Shown one piece after another: positions 1 through 10,587 of a stretch of DNA of 64,000 nucleotides; within the stretch, counting starts at the first letter, position 1; each line of letters opens with the position of its first letter. The position numbers and the translations under genes are program-made. The notes under the pieces were generated by a model. It was not told where the DNA came from, did no database searches, and was given only the letters and a program-made list of their open reading frames with translations. This DNA comes from Mycolicibacterium sp. YH-1 (lineage in GTDB: Bacteria; Actinomycetota; Actinomycetes; Mycobacteriales; Mycobacteriaceae), in the NCBI RefSeq assembly GCF_022557175.1, contig NZ_CP092915.1, positions 3,844,001 to 3,908,000 on the forward strand, read 5' to 3'.

Positions 1-245
1 TGGTGCTGGGATCCCACGGCGCGGTTGTTGCCGCCGCGGTGGCGGGCCTCGGCGTCACGCTCGTCTCACGTCAAGCGGTCCTCCGCGAGTTGCGAGCGGG
101 CACGCTGGCCGAACTGCCGCTGCCAGTGGCGCCACTGGACCGACCGTGGCACGTCGTCACACAGTCATCGTCCACCGGGTCAACCGAATTACTCATCGCG
201 CATCTGCTGGCACGTCGCGAATTGGGCTGGAGACCGGCGGGTTAA
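1..245 (+). CDS. LysR-family transcriptional regulator, C-terminal fragment (possible CbbR)
   Basis: Only about the last 80 residues are in the window; the gene begins upstream. The segment has the look of the end of a LysR effector-binding domain: a GLGVTLVSRQAV strand-turn, then a leucine/proline-rich stretch (LAELPLP) and the PWHVVT strand. The DNA-binding helix-turn-helix is not visible, so its target cannot be read. Because the rest of the cluster encodes the Calvin cycle, and CbbR, the usual RuBisCO regulator, is a LysR protein, CbbR is a reasonable guess, but the gene lies almost 20 kb from cbbL. Confidence 0.7.
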   Translation, partial: VLGSHGAVVAAAVAGLGVTLVSRQAVLRELRAGTLAELPLPVAPLDRPWHVVTQSSSTGSTELLIAHLLARRELGWRPAG

Positions 246-271
246 CCCCCTAGCGGCCACCAAGGAGGGGG
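246..271. terminator. G/C hairpin after the LysR gene
   Basis: CCCCCT at 246-251 can pair with AGGGGG at 266-271 across 14 bases, directly after the LysR stop codon. There is no T-run, which is common for mycobacterial terminators. The right arm lies well before the next ribosome binding site, so a role as terminator is possible but unproven. Confidence 0.3.
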
Positions 272-329
272 ATGGACGGCGTCGGCCACCGGGCTAGCTC
301 TTATGAGTACCCGAACCAAGGAGGTTGCC

Positions 330-629
330 ATGGCGAACTACAAGGACCCGACAGATCACTTCCGCACCACGCTGCCCCACACCGGCGAGCACTTCATCGA
401 CGTCTACAGCTGGCCTGGATACCTGTCCATCATCCTCGGAACGATGTCGCTGGTCGCATGTGTGGCTGCGGCTGCATACCGGCATCACGGGTGGATTCCC
501 ACCGCGGGAATCGTCGGCGTACTGGCGATCTCCGGAGGTGTGGCATGGCTCGTCCTGGAACACCGGCGGGTACTGCGCATTGAGAGTCGCTGGAAATCCG
601 AACACCCAGACAAGGGTTTGGCCGCGTAG
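330..629 (+). CDS. Small membrane protein, UsfY-like
   Basis: A 99-residue protein with two predicted membrane helices (about residues 32-50 and 56-76) separated by a short polar turn, preceded by a soluble N-terminus and followed by a basic tail (EHRRVLRIESRW). The start at 330 is chosen over an upstream ATG at 303 because a perfect AAGGAGG lies at 318-324. The N-terminus (DPTDHFRTTLPHTGE, then WPGY) resembles what I recall of mycobacterial UsfY, a protein encoded near sigF in M. tuberculosis whose function is unknown. Family placement is from memory and should be treated as tentative. Confidence 0.6.
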   Translation: MANYKDPTDHFRTTLPHTGEHFIDVYSWPGYLSIILGTMSLVACVAAAAYRHHGWIPTAGIVGVLAISGGVAWLVLEHRRVLRIESRWKSEHPDKGLAA

Positions 630-694
630 CGGAACCGCTCACTAAGTCGTGGTGCCGAACCTGCAGACCGTAACTTCAGCAGTATCATTCAGCA

Positions 695-1507
695 ATGCGG
701 CCGAATCGCCATGCGCCATCGCAGAGTGGTGAAGTTCTGACTGCCGAGCTTCTACGGGTCGACGCAAACGTCGGCTTCGCGCGCGCGGTCGTCGGGGGCA
801 TGGTCGACGGACAGCTCTGGACCTCGGAGTCCGCCGCAGGCGGTGCTCGTCATGCTGTGCATCCTTACGGCATGTCCCTGATTTGGGGCGACGGAGTCGA
901 TCGTGCTTTCGACGAACTCATTGCCCATCTGCGAAATGGCCAGTACCGGACTCGCGATGAGTGGCTTCAGGTCGACCCGCGGTGGGCTGCGCTTCCCTGG
1001 GAACGGGAGTTCACTACCCCCGACGGGCCGTCCGCACGCGTCAGCGTCCACCGGCGAATCAACTTCGAGTTCGATCCCGATCTCTTTCAAGCGAATCGAG
1101 CCCACACCCCCGTACCGGATGGTTGGTCAACCGTACCCGCCGACGCGTCCGACTTCACACGCCCCGGATCCGTCGTGCCTGCTGAGTTCTGGCGCAACGC
1201 CGATGACTTCCTCGAACACGGCGGAGGATGGCGAGCTGAGAGTGATGGGTTTCGCGGATGCCTAGCATTCACATCGTTCCGGTTCGATGGTGAGTTGGAA
1301 CTCGGCATTGAGACTCATCCCGAAGCGCAAGGCAAAGGACTCGCCACCGCCGTCGCCTCTCGCATGATTGAAGGCCTCCTGTCGCAAGGGATCACGCCTG
1401 TCTGGTCCTGCAGAGAGAGCAATCATGCCTCCGTTGCGCTCGCAGCCAAGCTCGGATTTCGCCCGGTCAGACGCCTGCCGTACTACGGTCTCGCTCTAGC
1501 CGCGTAG
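695..1507 (+). CDS. GNAT-family N-acetyltransferase
   Basis: A 270-residue protein whose C-terminal half carries the acetyl-CoA binding signature of GNAT enzymes: ETHPEAQGKGLATAVASRMI (the Q-x-x-G-x-A loop and following helix, about residues 205-225), followed by SNHASVALAAKLGF, the usual helix before the last strand. The N-terminal half is an extra domain without a clear match. The substrate cannot be predicted. It has no obvious ribosome binding site and stands alone between the UsfY-like gene and the convergent receiver gene, so a link to autotrophy is not indicated. Confidence 0.8.
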   Translation: MRPNRHAPSQSGEVLTAELLRVDANVGFARAVVGGMVDGQLWTSESAAGGARHAVHPYGMSLIWGDGVDRAFDELIAHLRNGQYRTRDEWLQVDPRWAALPWEREFTTPDGPSARVSVHRRINFEFDPDLFQANRAHTPVPDGWSTVPADASDFTRPGSVVPAEFWRNADDFLEHGGGWRAESDGFRGCLAFTSFRFDGELELGIETHPEAQGKGLATAVASRMIEGLLSQGITPVWSCRESNHASVALAAKLGFRPVRRLPYYGLALAA

Positions 1508-1584
1508 GCCGTGTTCTCTGTCGGTGCTGCCCGACACACCGGGCCGGCGGACCTGATCCACCGAAACAGGTTCAGCAGCACGCA

Positions 1585-2016
1585 CTAGTACCGAAGGCTG
1601 CGACGCAGCAGCGGCAGGACCGCTTCCATCAGTGCGACAGGGTCGATGGGAGCAGTCACGACCGCGTCGGCTTGCGACCAGTTGGCCAGCCATTGATCCT
1701 CCGCTCGGCCGATCACGACCACGATGGGAGGACATTGCAGCAGCTCATCTTTGAGTTGCTTAGTGACACCGAGCCCGCCCGCCGGGGAGGCCTCCGCATC
1801 GAGGATCGCCAAATCTATAGCCCCCGTGGCCATTTCGCGCATCGCCGCAGGTTCTGTCGCGACGTCACGGAACCTAGGAGATCCAAGACGTACGTCCGGC
1901 AACCTGCCCAACGCCATCTGAATCTGTCGTCGGATTGCGGCGTCATTGCTGAACACGAGGACCTGCAACGGGGTATAGATATCCGTCCGAGGCGAGTTGT
2001 GGGGCACACAACGCAT
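1585..2016 (-). CDS. Orphan receiver-domain protein, Rv3143-like
   Basis: A stand-alone response-regulator receiver domain (143 residues from the ATG at 2016) with no output domain. The phospho-acceptor is probably D73 in LAILDAEA. The acidic pair near the N-terminus is reduced to N24-D25, and the conserved Thr/Ser and Lys of active receivers are not evident (VIGRAED and VTAPIDP instead), so the switch may be degenerate. It closely resembles M. tuberculosis Rv3143, which also lies next to and divergent from nuoA. The conserved pairing suggests a role in controlling complex I, but the sequence alone does not show how. Confidence 0.85.
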   Translation of the reverse strand: MRCVPHNSPRTDIYTPLQVLVFSNDAAIRRQIQMALGRLPDVRLGSPRFRDVATEPAAMREMATGAIDLAILDAEASPAGGLGVTKQLKDELLQCPPIVVVIGRAEDQWLANWSQADAVVTAPIDPVALMEAVLPLLRRSLRY

Positions 2017-2134
2017 GCTAACGACTGACACCGCAACCGTGAATCCCCATAACGGTCCCCCACATTGGGGTAACGGCCACCGGGGCCGACTCGTCATCCT
2101 GGATGCACACCAAAGCGGCGAAGAAAGCGAATCA
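2017..2134. promoter_or_regulatory. Divergent control region between the receiver gene and nuoA
   Basis: This 118-base gap must contain promoters for the nuo operon and the receiver gene. It holds a short perfect palindrome, CCCCA-CAT-TGGGG (2058-2070), flanked by two copies of TAACGG at 2050-2055 and 2071-2076. The copies are 21 bases apart, two helical turns, so a protein could contact both on the same face. A related TAACGA lies at 2019-2024. I could not assign -35/-10 boxes with confidence. Confidence 0.45.
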
Positions 2135-2494
2135 ATGAACCTGTACATGCCAATCGCAGTGCTTGCGGCGGTGGCCGCGGCATTCGCGATCGGGTCGGTC
2201 GCCATGTCGCATCTAATTGGTCCGTCCCGCTACAACCGCGCCAAGAGCGCTGCCTACGAATGCGGTATCGAAGCGGTGGACCAGTGCGGCGGGTCGTGGC
2301 GCTTCCCCATCAAGTACTACCTGACGGCGATGCTGTTCATAGTTCTCGACATTGAGATCGTCTTCCTCTACCCGTGGGCGGTTTCATTCCACAGCCTCGG
2401 AGCCTTCGCATTGGCCGAGATGGCGATGTTCACGCTCACGGTCTTTGTGGCCTATGCGTACGTGTGGCGACGGGGAGGCCTGAGTTGGGACTAG
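2135..2494 (+). CDS. nuoA: NADH-quinone oxidoreductase subunit A
   Basis: A 119-residue membrane subunit of complex I with three hydrophobic helices. The conserved loop YECGIEAV between helices 1 and 2 and the segment [21 protein letters not shown], with its buried acidic residues, identify NuoA, which helps link the peripheral arm to the membrane arm. The ATG at 2135 gives the normal N-terminus; longer upstream frames add nothing NuoA-like. It is the first gene of a full nuoA-N operon, and its stop overlaps the TTG start of nuoB by 10 bases. Confidence 0.95.
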   Translation: MNLYMPIAVLAAVAAAFAIGSVAMSHLIGPSRYNRAKSAAYECGIEAVDQCGGSWRFPIKYYLTAMLFIVLDIEIVFLYPWAVSFHSLGAFALAEMAMFTLTVFVAYAYVWRRGGLSWD

Positions 2495-3039
2495 AGGAGA
2501 AGCTACCCGCCGGGATTCTGCTGTCGACGGTCGAGAGGCTTGCCGGGTACGCGCGCAAAGGATCTCTCTGGCCAGCCACATTTGGTTTGGCTTGCTGCGC
2601 TATCGAGATGATGGCCACAGCCTCCCCCCGCGTCGATCTAGCGCGATTCGGCATGGAGCGCTTCTCAGCCACACCGCGCCAGGCGGACTTGATGATCGTC
2701 GCCGGCCGCGTGAGCCAGAAGATGGCGCCGGTGCTGCGCCAGGTCTATGACCAGATGGTTGAGCCGAAGTGGGTGCTGGCGATGGGCGTTTGCGCCTCCT
2801 CGGGCGGGATGTTCAACAACTACGCCATTGTGCAGGGAGTAGATCATGTTGTGCCCGTGGACATCTACTTGCCTGGATGCCCACCGCGACCCGAGATGCT
2901 GCTGCACGCGATTCTCAAGCTGCACGAGAGGATCCAACAAATGCCTCTCGGTGTGAACCGCGAACACGCGGTACGCGAGGCCGAGCGAGCGGCCCTGGCA
3001 GCCGTTGGAACCATTAGCCACGAAGGCCCGCTGCGGTGA
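2485..3039 (+). CDS. nuoB: NADH-quinone oxidoreductase subunit B
   Basis: The 184-residue subunit that holds iron-sulfur cluster N2, the last redox centre before menaquinone. Its ligands are visible as C37-C38 (GLACCAIE), C103 (GVCASSGG) and C132 (LPGCPPRP). The start is a TTG at 2485, because it gives the family N-terminus [13 protein letters not shown] and has GGGGAGG just upstream. The frame overlaps nuoA by 10 bases, so translation is probably coupled. It is very similar to mycobacterial NuoB across its whole length. Confidence 0.95.
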   Translation: MGLEEKLPAGILLSTVERLAGYARKGSLWPATFGLACCAIEMMATASPRVDLARFGMERFSATPRQADLMIVAGRVSQKMAPVLRQVYDQMVEPKWVLAMGVCASSGGMFNNYAIVQGVDHVVPVDIYLPGCPPRPEMLLHAILKLHERIQQMPLGVNREHAVREAERAALAAVGTISHEGPLR

Positions 3040-3689
3040 CCAGGGAAGCCGCGCACCGCGGAATGTTCGGTGAATCGGGATCTGGTGATACCTCGGGGTA
3101 CGGGCGGTTGGTCCGCACCACGGACCGGCCGGTCAGTTCGCCCCGCCCATACGGCGGCTACCTCGACCACGTGATCGACAGCCTGACCGAAGCATTGGGT
3201 CCGCAGATGTTCGACACCGCCGTGGAACGCGTGGTTGTTCATCGCGGCGAACTCACCATCAATGTGGTCCGTCAGCATCTGCGTTCGGTGGCCCAGGTGT
3301 TGCGGGACCATCCGGATCTGCGTTTCGAGTTCTGCGCCGGAATAAGCGGTGTGCACTACCCGCACGAAACTGGCGGAGAGTTGCACGCCGTGTATCCGCT
3401 GATGTCGATCACCCACAATCGACGCGTATGCCTGGACGTGGCTGCCCCGGAGGGTGATCCACACATTCCGTCGCTGTGCGCGATCTATCCGACCTGTGAT
3501 TGGCATGAGCGCGAAGCCTATGACTTCTTCGGCGTGGTCTTCGACGGGCATCCGGCGCTGACCCGCATCGAGATGCCCGACGACTGGGTGGGTCATCCTC
3601 AGCGCAAGGACTACCCGCTGGGGGGTATTCCCGTTGAGTTTCACGGTCTTCGGGTGCTGCCGCCCGATCAGCGTAGGGCGTACAACTGA
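3036..3689 (+). CDS. nuoC: NADH-quinone oxidoreductase subunit C
   Basis: A 217-residue peripheral-arm subunit of complex I. The family signature is clear: [17 protein letters not shown] in the middle and [23 protein letters not shown] toward the end, followed by [13 protein letters not shown]. The GTG start at 3036 overlaps the nuoB stop in a GTGA arrangement. It remains separate from NuoD; the two are fused in some bacteria such as E. coli. The stop overlaps the nuoD ATG by one base. Confidence 0.95.
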   Translation: MTREAAHRGMFGESGSGDTSGYGRLVRTTDRPVSSPRPYGGYLDHVIDSLTEALGPQMFDTAVERVVVHRGELTINVVRQHLRSVAQVLRDHPDLRFEFCAGISGVHYPHETGGELHAVYPLMSITHNRRVCLDVAAPEGDPHIPSLCAIYPTCDWHEREAYDFFGVVFDGHPALTRIEMPDDWVGHPQRKDYPLGGIPVEFHGLRVLPPDQRRAYN

Positions 3690-5008
3690 TGAAGTCCGGG
3701 ATGAGAGCGCACGAGCACAATTCCGCTGTGGTCAATGTCGACGGACAGGACTGGGACGAGGTCCTCGCCGCAGCTGCCGACTCCGCGGCCGACGAGCGCA
3801 TCGTTGTGAACATGGGGCCACAACACCCGTCCACGCACGGCGTCTTGCGCCTGATCTTGCAGCTGGACGGCGAGATCGTCACCGAGGCCCGTTGCAGTAT
3901 CGGATATCTGCACACCGGAATCGAGAAGAACCTTGAGTACCGAACCTGGACTCAGGGCGTCACCTTTGTGACCCGGATGGACTACCTGTCGCCGTTCTTC
4001 AACGAGACCGTCTACTGCCTGGGCGTCGAGAAGCTCTTGGGTGTCACGGACGACATCCCCGAACGCGCCACCGTGATCCGGGTGCTGCTCATGGAGCTCA
4101 ACCGCATCTCCAGCCACCTGGTCGCGCTCGCCACCGGCGGAATGGAACTCGGGGCCATGGGTCCCATGTTCTATGGATTTCGAGAGCGCGAGCACATCCT
4201 GTCGGTATTCGAGGCAATCACCGGCTTGCGCATGAACCACGGATACATTCGCCCCGGGGGCGTCGCGGTGGACCTGCCGGACGGCGCAGTCCGCCAGATT
4301 CAGGAACTCCTCGTGAGTCTGCCCAGGGGATTGAAAGACCTGGAGGACCTGCTCACCGCGAACCACATCTGGAAAGCCCGCACGCAGGGCGTCGGCTATC
4401 TGGACCTCGCAGGCTGCCTGGCCTTGGGGGCCACCGGCCCGATTCTGCGGTCCACCGGCCTTTCCCACGATCTACGCAAAGCTCAACCATATTGCGGCTA
4501 CGAGAATTACGAGTTCGAGGTTGTCACCGATCTGCGCTGTGACTCCTATGGCCGCTACCTCATCCGCGTCGGCGAGATGCACGAATCGCTGAAGATTGTC
4601 GAGCAGTGCCTGGACCGGTTGACGCCCGGGCCCGTGATGATCGACGACAGGAAGCTGGCCTGGCCCGGCGACCTCGAGCTCGGGCCCGACGGCTTGGGGA
4701 CCTCGGATTCGCATGTCGCCAATGTCATGCGTGACTCGATGGAGGGGCTGATCCACCACTTCAAGCTGGTGACCGAGGGCCTTCGAGTGCCCGCTGGCCA
4801 GGTGTATGTGGCGATCGAATCCCCCCGCGGTGAACTGGGCGCCCACTTGGTCAGTGACGGCGGAACAAGACCATACCGAGTGCACTACCGCGACCCGTCA
4901 TTCACCAATCTGCAAGCAGTGGCAGCAATGTGCGAGGGCGGGATGATAGCCGACGTGATCGCCGCCCTCGCCGGTATCGATCCCGTGATGGGTGGAGTCG
5001 ACAGATGA
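3689..5008 (+). CDS. nuoD: NADH-quinone oxidoreductase subunit D
   Basis: The 439-residue 49-kDa-type subunit, which with NuoB forms the quinone-reducing site. It descends from the same family as the large subunit of [NiFe]-hydrogenases. The [14 protein letters not shown] motif (about residues 44-57), which binds the quinone head-group, and the EKNLEYRTW segment are intact. Length matches mycobacterial NuoD. The start overlaps the nuoC stop by one base, and the stop overlaps nuoE by four bases (ATGA). Confidence 0.96.
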   Translation: MKSGMRAHEHNSAVVNVDGQDWDEVLAAAADSAADERIVVNMGPQHPSTHGVLRLILQLDGEIVTEARCSIGYLHTGIEKNLEYRTWTQGVTFVTRMDYLSPFFNETVYCLGVEKLLGVTDDIPERATVIRVLLMELNRISSHLVALATGGMELGAMGPMFYGFREREHILSVFEAITGLRMNHGYIRPGGVAVDLPDGAVRQIQELLVSLPRGLKDLEDLLTANHIWKARTQGVGYLDLAGCLALGATGPILRSTGLSHDLRKAQPYCGYENYEFEVVTDLRCDSYGRYLIRVGEMHESLKIVEQCLDRLTPGPVMIDDRKLAWPGDLELGPDGLGTSDSHVANVMRDSMEGLIHHFKLVTEGLRVPAGQVYVAIESPRGELGAHLVSDGGTRPYRVHYRDPSFTNLQAVAAMCEGGMIADVIAALAGIDPVMGGVDR

Positions 5009-5646
5009 GCACGTTCCTGCAACTCGGCCTCAGACCGGACGAGACCCAACGGCTCAGCGGGCGCAAGTCCTATCCCCCGGAAGTCTTGGCGCGCCTGGAA
5101 TCAGATTCCGCGGCGATAGTCGCCCGGTATCCTCAACCGCGGTCGGCACTTCTGCCGTTGCTGCACCTGGTGCAGTCGGAGGACACTTGCTTGACTCCTG
5201 CTGGAGTGGTTTTCTGCGCCGAGCAGCTCGGACTGACGAGCGCCGATGTGACGGCCGTTGCCACGTTCTACTCGATGTACCGTCGCTCCCCCACTGGCGA
5301 TTATCTGGTCGGCGTGTGCACCAACACCCTGTGCGCGGTCATGGGTGGGGATGCGATCCTGACCACGCTGCAGGATCACCTCGGTGTCCACGCGGGGCAG
5401 ACCACCGACGATGACCACATAACCCTGGAGTACATCGAGTGCAATGCCGCCTGTGACTACGCCCCGGTGGTAATGGTCAACTGGGAGTTCTTCGACAACC
5501 AAACACCCAATTCCGCAAGAGAACTCGTCGATGCGCTGCGTCGCGGCCAACAGGTAACGCCCACTCGCGGTGCCCCCCTGTGCACCTTTCGGCAGACTGC
5601 CCGCACTCTTGCCGGGGTGGAGTCCAGTGCGGATGTGGATCGATGA
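5005..5646 (+). CDS. nuoE: NADH-quinone oxidoreductase subunit E
   Basis: The 213-residue 24-kDa-type subunit carrying the [2Fe-2S] cluster N1a. The four ligands are C105 and C110 (VCTNTLC) and C146 and C150 (ECNAAC). The thioredoxin-like fold region ([11 protein letters not shown]) precedes them. The ATG at 5005 is chosen because it overlaps the nuoD stop and gives the normal length; upstream extension would lie inside nuoD. It works with NuoF and NuoG in the NADH-oxidising module. Confidence 0.95.
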   Translation: MSTFLQLGLRPDETQRLSGRKSYPPEVLARLESDSAAIVARYPQPRSALLPLLHLVQSEDTCLTPAGVVFCAEQLGLTSADVTAVATFYSMYRRSPTGDYLVGVCTNTLCAVMGGDAILTTLQDHLGVHAGQTTDDDHITLEYIECNAACDYAPVVMVNWEFFDNQTPNSARELVDALRRGQQVTPTRGAPLCTFRQTARTLAGVESSADVDR

Positions 5647-6974
5647 CGGCGCGCGAGGTCCAACTGACTCCCGTACTGAGCCGGTATTGGGACGACCCGT
5701 TGTCGTGGACGCTGTCGACGTACCACGACAACGACGGGTACTCCGCCCTTCGCAAAGCAATGCGCATGGACCCCGATGAGGTCATCGAGACCGTCAAACG
5801 CGCCGGACTACGGGGGCGCGGTGGCGCCGGCTTCCCGACCGGCGTCAAATGGTCTTTCATAAAACAGGATTCGGCGTCGTCGAGCTCGAAACCCCACTAC
5901 CTGGTGGTCAATGCCGACGAATCAGAACCCGGAACGTGCAAGGACGTTCCGCTGATGCTGGCCACCCCGCACTTGCTTATCGAGGGCACGATCATCGCCG
6001 CCTACGCGATCCGGGCCCACCGGGCTTTCATCTACGTGCGCGGTGAGGTGGTGCCGGTGATACGTCGCTTGCAGCAAGCGGTGAGGGAGGCATACGAATC
6101 CGGCTACCTGGGCACGAACATCCAGGGCTGCGGGTTCGATCTCGAACTGGTGGTGCACGCCGGAGCGGGAGCCTACATCTGCGGTGAGGAGACGGCGTTG
6201 TTGGACTCGCTCGAAGGACGGCGCGGCCAACCCCGGTTGCGCCCGCCGTTCCCGGCAGAGGCCGGACTGTACGGATGTCCGACGGTCGTCAACAATGTCG
6301 AGTCCCTCGCCTCGGTGCCGCCGATCGTCCTCAACGGCGAGGACTGGTTCCGCACAATGGGGACACAAGAATCCCCCGGCTTCACCCTGTACTCGCTGTC
6401 CGGGCACGTCACCAACCCCGGCCAGTATGAGGCACCGCTTGGCATCACGCTGCGGGAGTTGCTTGGCCACGCTGGTGGCATCCGCACCGGCCACACCCTC
6501 AAGTTCTGGACGCCAGGTGGATCCTCCACCCCGCTGCTGACCGCCGAGCACCTCGACGCACCACTGGATTACGAGGGCGTGGCCGCGGTGGGCTCGATGT
6601 TGGGCACCAAGGCATTGCAGATCTTCGACGAGACCACGTGTGTGGTTCGCGCGGTGCGCCGCTGGACCCAGTTCTACGCCCACGAGTCCTGCGGAAAGTG
6701 CACGCCTTGCCGTGAGGGTACGTACTGGCTCGCTCAGATCTACGAGCGCCTGGAGGTCGGCGCGGCGACATCGCAGGATCTGACGGCACTCGCCGATATC
6801 GCGGACAGCATCAACGGGAAGTCGTTCTGCGCCTTGGGTGACGGCGCCGCATCTCCCATTGTGTCGTCGCTCCGGCATTTCGAGGACGAGTACCGGGCAC
6901 ACATCGCACTCGGCGGCTGCCCGTTCGATCCCGCCGCCTCCGCCCTGTTTGAGACTCAGAGGCTGGGGGTCTGA
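5643..6974 (+). CDS. nuoF: NADH-quinone oxidoreductase subunit F
   Basis: The 443-residue NADH- and FMN-binding subunit. The glycine-rich NADH/FMN loop [16 protein letters not shown] lies at about residues 55-70, the FMN-site motif [11 protein letters not shown] at about 176-186, and the N3 [4Fe-4S] ligands are C350, C353, C356 ([12 protein letters not shown]) and C396. All are intact, so this complex I can use NADH, not only quinone. The start overlaps nuoE in an ATGA; the stop overlaps nuoG by one base. Confidence 0.96.
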   Translation: MTAREVQLTPVLSRYWDDPLSWTLSTYHDNDGYSALRKAMRMDPDEVIETVKRAGLRGRGGAGFPTGVKWSFIKQDSASSSSKPHYLVVNADESEPGTCKDVPLMLATPHLLIEGTIIAAYAIRAHRAFIYVRGEVVPVIRRLQQAVREAYESGYLGTNIQGCGFDLELVVHAGAGAYICGEETALLDSLEGRRGQPRLRPPFPAEAGLYGCPTVVNNVESLASVPPIVLNGEDWFRTMGTQESPGFTLYSLSGHVTNPGQYEAPLGITLRELLGHAGGIRTGHTLKFWTPGGSSTPLLTAEHLDAPLDYEGVAAVGSMLGTKALQIFDETTCVVRAVRRWTQFYAHESCGKCTPCREGTYWLAQIYERLEVGAATSQDLTALADIADSINGKSFCALGDGAASPIVSSLRHFEDEYRAHIALGGCPFDPAASALFETQRLGV

Positions 6975-9322
6975 TGACTGTTATCGAGCCCGTGCACGAT
7001 GCGCCGGCCCACGCGACCGACATGGTGCGCCTGACGATCGACGGGCGCACACTGTCGGTTCCGAAGGGCACGCTGGTCATTCGTGCTGCCGAGCTCGCGG
7101 GGATCCGGATCCCGCGTTTCTGCGACCATCCGCTCTTGGATCCGGTGGGTGCCTGCCGACAGTGCATGGTGGACGTCCAAGGGCAACGCAAACCCCTCGC
7201 GTCGTGCACCACGGCGGTCAACTCGGACATGGTGGTGAGCACACAGTTCACCTCCGAGTCTGCCGACAAGGCCCAGCGCGGCGTGATGGAGCTCCTGCTG
7301 ATCAACCATCCGCTGGACTGCCCGGTATGCGACAAGGGCGGTGAGTGCCCGTTGCAGAACCAGGCGATGTCCGCCGGCCGTACCGAATCGCGTTTCATCG
7401 ACGTCAAGCGGACCTTCCCCAAACCGATCAACCTCTCAACGGAAGTGCTGCTTGACCGGGAGCGGTGTGTGCAGTGCGCACGGTGCACCAGATTCGCCGA
7501 CCAGATTGCCGGCGACCAGTTCATCGACCTGATGGAGCGTGGTGCGTCCCAGCAGGTCGGCACCGCCGGCGATGAGCCGTTCGACTCGTACTACTCGGGA
7601 AACACCGTGCAGATATGTCCCGTGGGCGCACTGACAGCGACCGCATACCGATTCCGGGCACGGCCGTTCGACCTGCAGTCCACCCCCAGCGTGTGCGAGC
7701 ACTGCGCATCCGGTTGCGCACAACGCACTGACCACCGCCGGGGAAAGGTGTTGCGCCGGCTGGCCGCGGATGACCCGCAGGTCAACGACGAGTGGAACTG
7801 CGACAAGGGACGGTGGGCATTCAGGTACGCGACGCAACTGGACAGAATCCGCGAGCCACTGGTACGTGATGCCAGTGGCAAGCTGGTCACGGCGTCGTGG
7901 TCCCATGCCCTGGCCGCGGCAGCAGACGGATTGCGCTCAGCGAGGCGCAGTACCGGCCTGCTCGTTGGCGGCAGGGTCACCATGGAGGACGCCTTCGCGT
8001 ACGCCAAGTTCGCACGACTCGTATTGGGTACCAACGATATCGACTTCCGTGCTCGAGCACATTCCGCCGAGGAGTCCTGGTTCCTGTCCACCCACATCGC
8101 CGGGCGGCCGATGATGGTGACGTACGCCGATCTGTCCGTCGCACCGGTGGTGCTGCTCGCCGGTCTGGAACCCGAGGACGAATCGCCAATCCTCTTCCTC
8201 CGGCTGCGCAGGGCCGTGCGAACAAGCGACCTGCCGATCTATTCGATCGCGCCGTTCGCCACCCGGGGATTGGTGAAATTGGGTGGCCAACTGCTGCCGA
8301 CTATGCCCGGCCGTGAAGCCGACGTCCTCGACAACCTGCACCACGGAGACATCGCTGACCTACTGCGGCGGCCGGGTGCGGCGATCGTGGTCGGCGAGAG
8401 GCTGGCGGCCAGCCCAGGAGCGATGTCTGCGGCAGCGCGTCTGGCCGACAGTACCGGCGCGCAGCTGGCTTGGGTACCGCGGCGGGCCGGTGAGCGCGGC
8501 GCGCTGGAGGCCGGGGCATTTCCCACCCTGCTACCGGGTGGCCGTCCCGCCAGCCAACCCGGCAGAGACACCGCGACCATGCTCGCGGATGCGGCGGTCG
8601 GCCACCTGACTGCATTGGTGATCGGCGGCGTGGAGCTCTCGGACCTGCCCGACCCCGCGGCCGCCCTGCGCGCATTGGAGGCGACCCCCTTCGTGGTCAG
8701 TCTAGAGCTGCGCGAGAGCGCCGTGACACAGCGCGCGGATGTGGTTCTGCCAGTGGCAGCAGTCCAGGAGAAGTCGGGTACCTTCATGAATTGGGAAGGG
8801 CGTCAACGCTTCTTCAGCGTTGCGATTCGCGATACCGGAGCGCTGTCGGACCTGCGGGTGCTCGATGCCCTCGCCACTGAGATCGGTGTTCGGCTCAATC
8901 TGCCCGATGACGCAGCGGCACGCGACGAACTCCAACGGCTCGGTACGCAGCCGACAACACGATCGTTGAGTCTGTCCGTGTCTGAGTCAGTCGCGCCCAG
9001 ACCCACTGCTGGGCAGGCGGTCCTATCAACATGGCGGCTATTGCTGGATGCGGGTCGGCTACAGGACGGCGAGCCCCATCTGGCTGGCACAGCGCGCCCG
9101 CCGGTAGCGCGGCTCTCGGGGACCACGGCAGCTGAGATCGGCGTTACAGAAGGAGACTCAGTGTCCGTGACGACCGAAACGGGCACGATCACGCTGCCGG
9201 TGACGATCACCGACATAGCGGATCGGGTGGTGTGGCTGCCGATGAACTCTCCGGGTCGCTCCGTGCCCACAGAGCTTGGCGTTGCCACCGGGGCCGTGGT
9301 CGGTATCAGGCGGGCCGACTAG
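6974..9322 (+). CDS. nuoG: NADH-quinone oxidoreductase subunit G
   Basis: The 782-residue 75-kDa-type subunit. Visible clusters: N1b [2Fe-2S] (C50, C61, C64, C78), N5 with one histidine ligand (H112, C116, C119, C125), N4 (CVQCARC plus a later CPVG), and an extra C-x2-C-x3-C-x27-C set starting CEHCASGC, the N7 cluster found only in some bacteria. The C-terminal two thirds is a molybdopterin-oxidoreductase-like fold that normally lacks the cofactor in complex I. Its stop overlaps the nuoH GTG. Confidence 0.95.
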   Translation: MTVIEPVHDAPAHATDMVRLTIDGRTLSVPKGTLVIRAAELAGIRIPRFCDHPLLDPVGACRQCMVDVQGQRKPLASCTTAVNSDMVVSTQFTSESADKAQRGVMELLLINHPLDCPVCDKGGECPLQNQAMSAGRTESRFIDVKRTFPKPINLSTEVLLDRERCVQCARCTRFADQIAGDQFIDLMERGASQQVGTAGDEPFDSYYSGNTVQICPVGALTATAYRFRARPFDLQSTPSVCEHCASGCAQRTDHRRGKVLRRLAADDPQVNDEWNCDKGRWAFRYATQLDRIREPLVRDASGKLVTASWSHALAAAADGLRSARRSTGLLVGGRVTMEDAFAYAKFARLVLGTNDIDFRARAHSAEESWFLSTHIAGRPMMVTYADLSVAPVVLLAGLEPEDESPILFLRLRRAVRTSDLPIYSIAPFATRGLVKLGGQLLPTMPGREADVLDNLHHGDIADLLRRPGAAIVVGERLAASPGAMSAAARLADSTGAQLAWVPRRAGERGALEAGAFPTLLPGGRPASQPGRDTATMLADAAVGHLTALVIGGVELSDLPDPAAALRALEATPFVVSLELRESAVTQRADVVLPVAAVQEKSGTFMNWEGRQRFFSVAIRDTGALSDLRVLDALATEIGVRLNLPDDAAARDELQRLGTQPTTRSLSLSVSESVAPRPTAGQAVLSTWRLLLDAGRLQDGEPHLAGTARPPVARLSGTTAAEIGVTEGDSVSVTTETGTITLPVTITDIADRVVWLPMNSPGRSVPTELGVATGAVVGIRRAD

Positions 9323-10587
9323 TGCCTAGCACGGATCTGTCGGTGTTCGGCCATGACCCGTGGTGGCTGGTCCTGCTCAAATCGATCGGGATCTTCGCAT
9401 TCCTCCTGCTGACCGTGCTGGTGGCCATCGTGGTCGAGCGCAAGGTTCTGGCTCGTATGCAGATGCGGCTGGGGCCAAATCGAGTAGGCCCCCGCGGCGT
9501 CCTGCAATCTCTGGTCGACGGCATCAAGCTCGCTCTCAAAGAGGGTTTCACGCCCGCCGGTGCGGACAAGGCCACCTATCTGCTGGCTCCAGTCATCTCC
9601 GTCGTCCCGGCGATCATGGCGTTTGCGGTGATCCCGATGGGGCCTGTGGTGTCGTTGTTTGGACATGCCACGCCGCTCCAGCTCACCGACATGCCGGTCG
9701 CGGTGCTCTACGTGCTCGCCGTCACCTCCGTCGGGGTCTATGGCATCGTGCTGGCAGGCTGGGCGTCGGGTTCGACCTATCCCCTACTGGGCGGGCTGCG
9801 TTCCTCAGCCCAGGTGATCTCCTACGAGATCGCCATGGCGCTCTCGTTTGCCGCCGTCTTCATCATGGCCGGCACGATGTCGACCTCGGGCATCGTCGCC
9901 GCCCAGCATCACGAGTGGTTCGTCTTCCTGCTGGCGCCGTCGTTCCTTGTCTATCTGATAGCGATGGTCGGCGAAACCAACCGCGCGCCATTCGACCTGC
10001 CCGAGGCCGAGGGTGAACTCGTCGGCGGTTTCCACACCGAGTACTCGTCGCTGAAGTTCGCGATGTTCATGCTCGCGGAGTACATCAACATGATCACTGT
10101 CTCAGCCCTGGCCACCACCCTGTTTCTTGGTGGCTGGCAGTCACCGTGGCCGTTGTCGATGATCGACGGCGCCGACCACGGCTGGTGGCCGCTGCTGTGG
10201 TTCACCGGGAAAGTCTGGGCATTCCTGTTCCTGTTCATCTGGCTGCGCGCCACCCTGCCGCGACTGCGCTACGACCAGTTCATGGCACTGGGCTGGAAGA
10301 TTCTCATCCCGGTGTCCCTGACCTGGATCATGGTCGTCGCAATCATCAATACCGCTGCTGGGCAGCATGATAGCGCGGCACTGACATCGGTCGCCAGCCC
10401 AACCCTCCTCCTTGTCGCCATACTGGCCCTCCCATTGCGCACGCGCCTTGCAGCTCGGCGGCAACGCAATTCCAGCCCTACAGAGTATGAACGCTCGGCC
10501 TTCGGCGACTTCCCGGTGCCGCTCCTACGCGAGGCACCCAGAACAGATGCGCATGTCGTCAATCGTAAGGAGGAGATCGATGTCTAG
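9322..10587 (+). CDS. nuoH: NADH-quinone oxidoreductase subunit H
   Basis: A 421-residue membrane subunit that forms the entry of the quinone channel. Hallmarks are [20 protein letters not shown] near the N-terminus, the acidic [19 protein letters not shown] loop and [13 protein letters not shown] near the C-terminus. Several hydrophobic helices span the length. The GTG at 9322 is chosen because it shares one base with the nuoG stop. A hydrophilic C-terminal tail of about 50 residues contains the AAGGAGG ribosome binding site of nuoI in its coding sequence. Confidence 0.95.
   Translation: MPSTDLSVFGHDPWWLVLLKSIGIFAFLLLTVLVAIVVERKVLARMQMRLGPNRVGPRGVLQSLVDGIKLALKEGFTPAGADKATYLLAPVISVVPAIMAFAVIPMGPVVSLFGHATPLQLTDMPVAVLYVLAVTSVGVYGIVLAGWASGSTYPLLGGLRSSAQVISYEIAMALSFAAVFIMAGTMSTSGIVAAQHHEWFVFLLAPSFLVYLIAMVGETNRAPFDLPEAEGELVGGFHTEYSSLKFAMFMLAEYINMITVSALATTLFLGGWQSPWPLSMIDGADHGWWPLLWFTGKVWAFLFLFIWLRATLPRLRYDQFMALGWKILIPVSLTWIMVVAIINTAAGQHDSAALTSVASPTLLLVAILALPLRTRLAARRQRNSSPTEYERSAFGDFPVPLLREAPRTDAHVVNRKEEIDV

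Noticed and set aside
695..1507. GNAT gene as part of the autotrophy module
   Set aside because: It is a lone gene with no coupling to its neighbours, and similar acetyltransferases are common in mycobacteria.
5922..6902. Long open frame (326 codons) on the minus strand
   Set aside because: It is antisense to nuoF, which has all its cofactor motifs.
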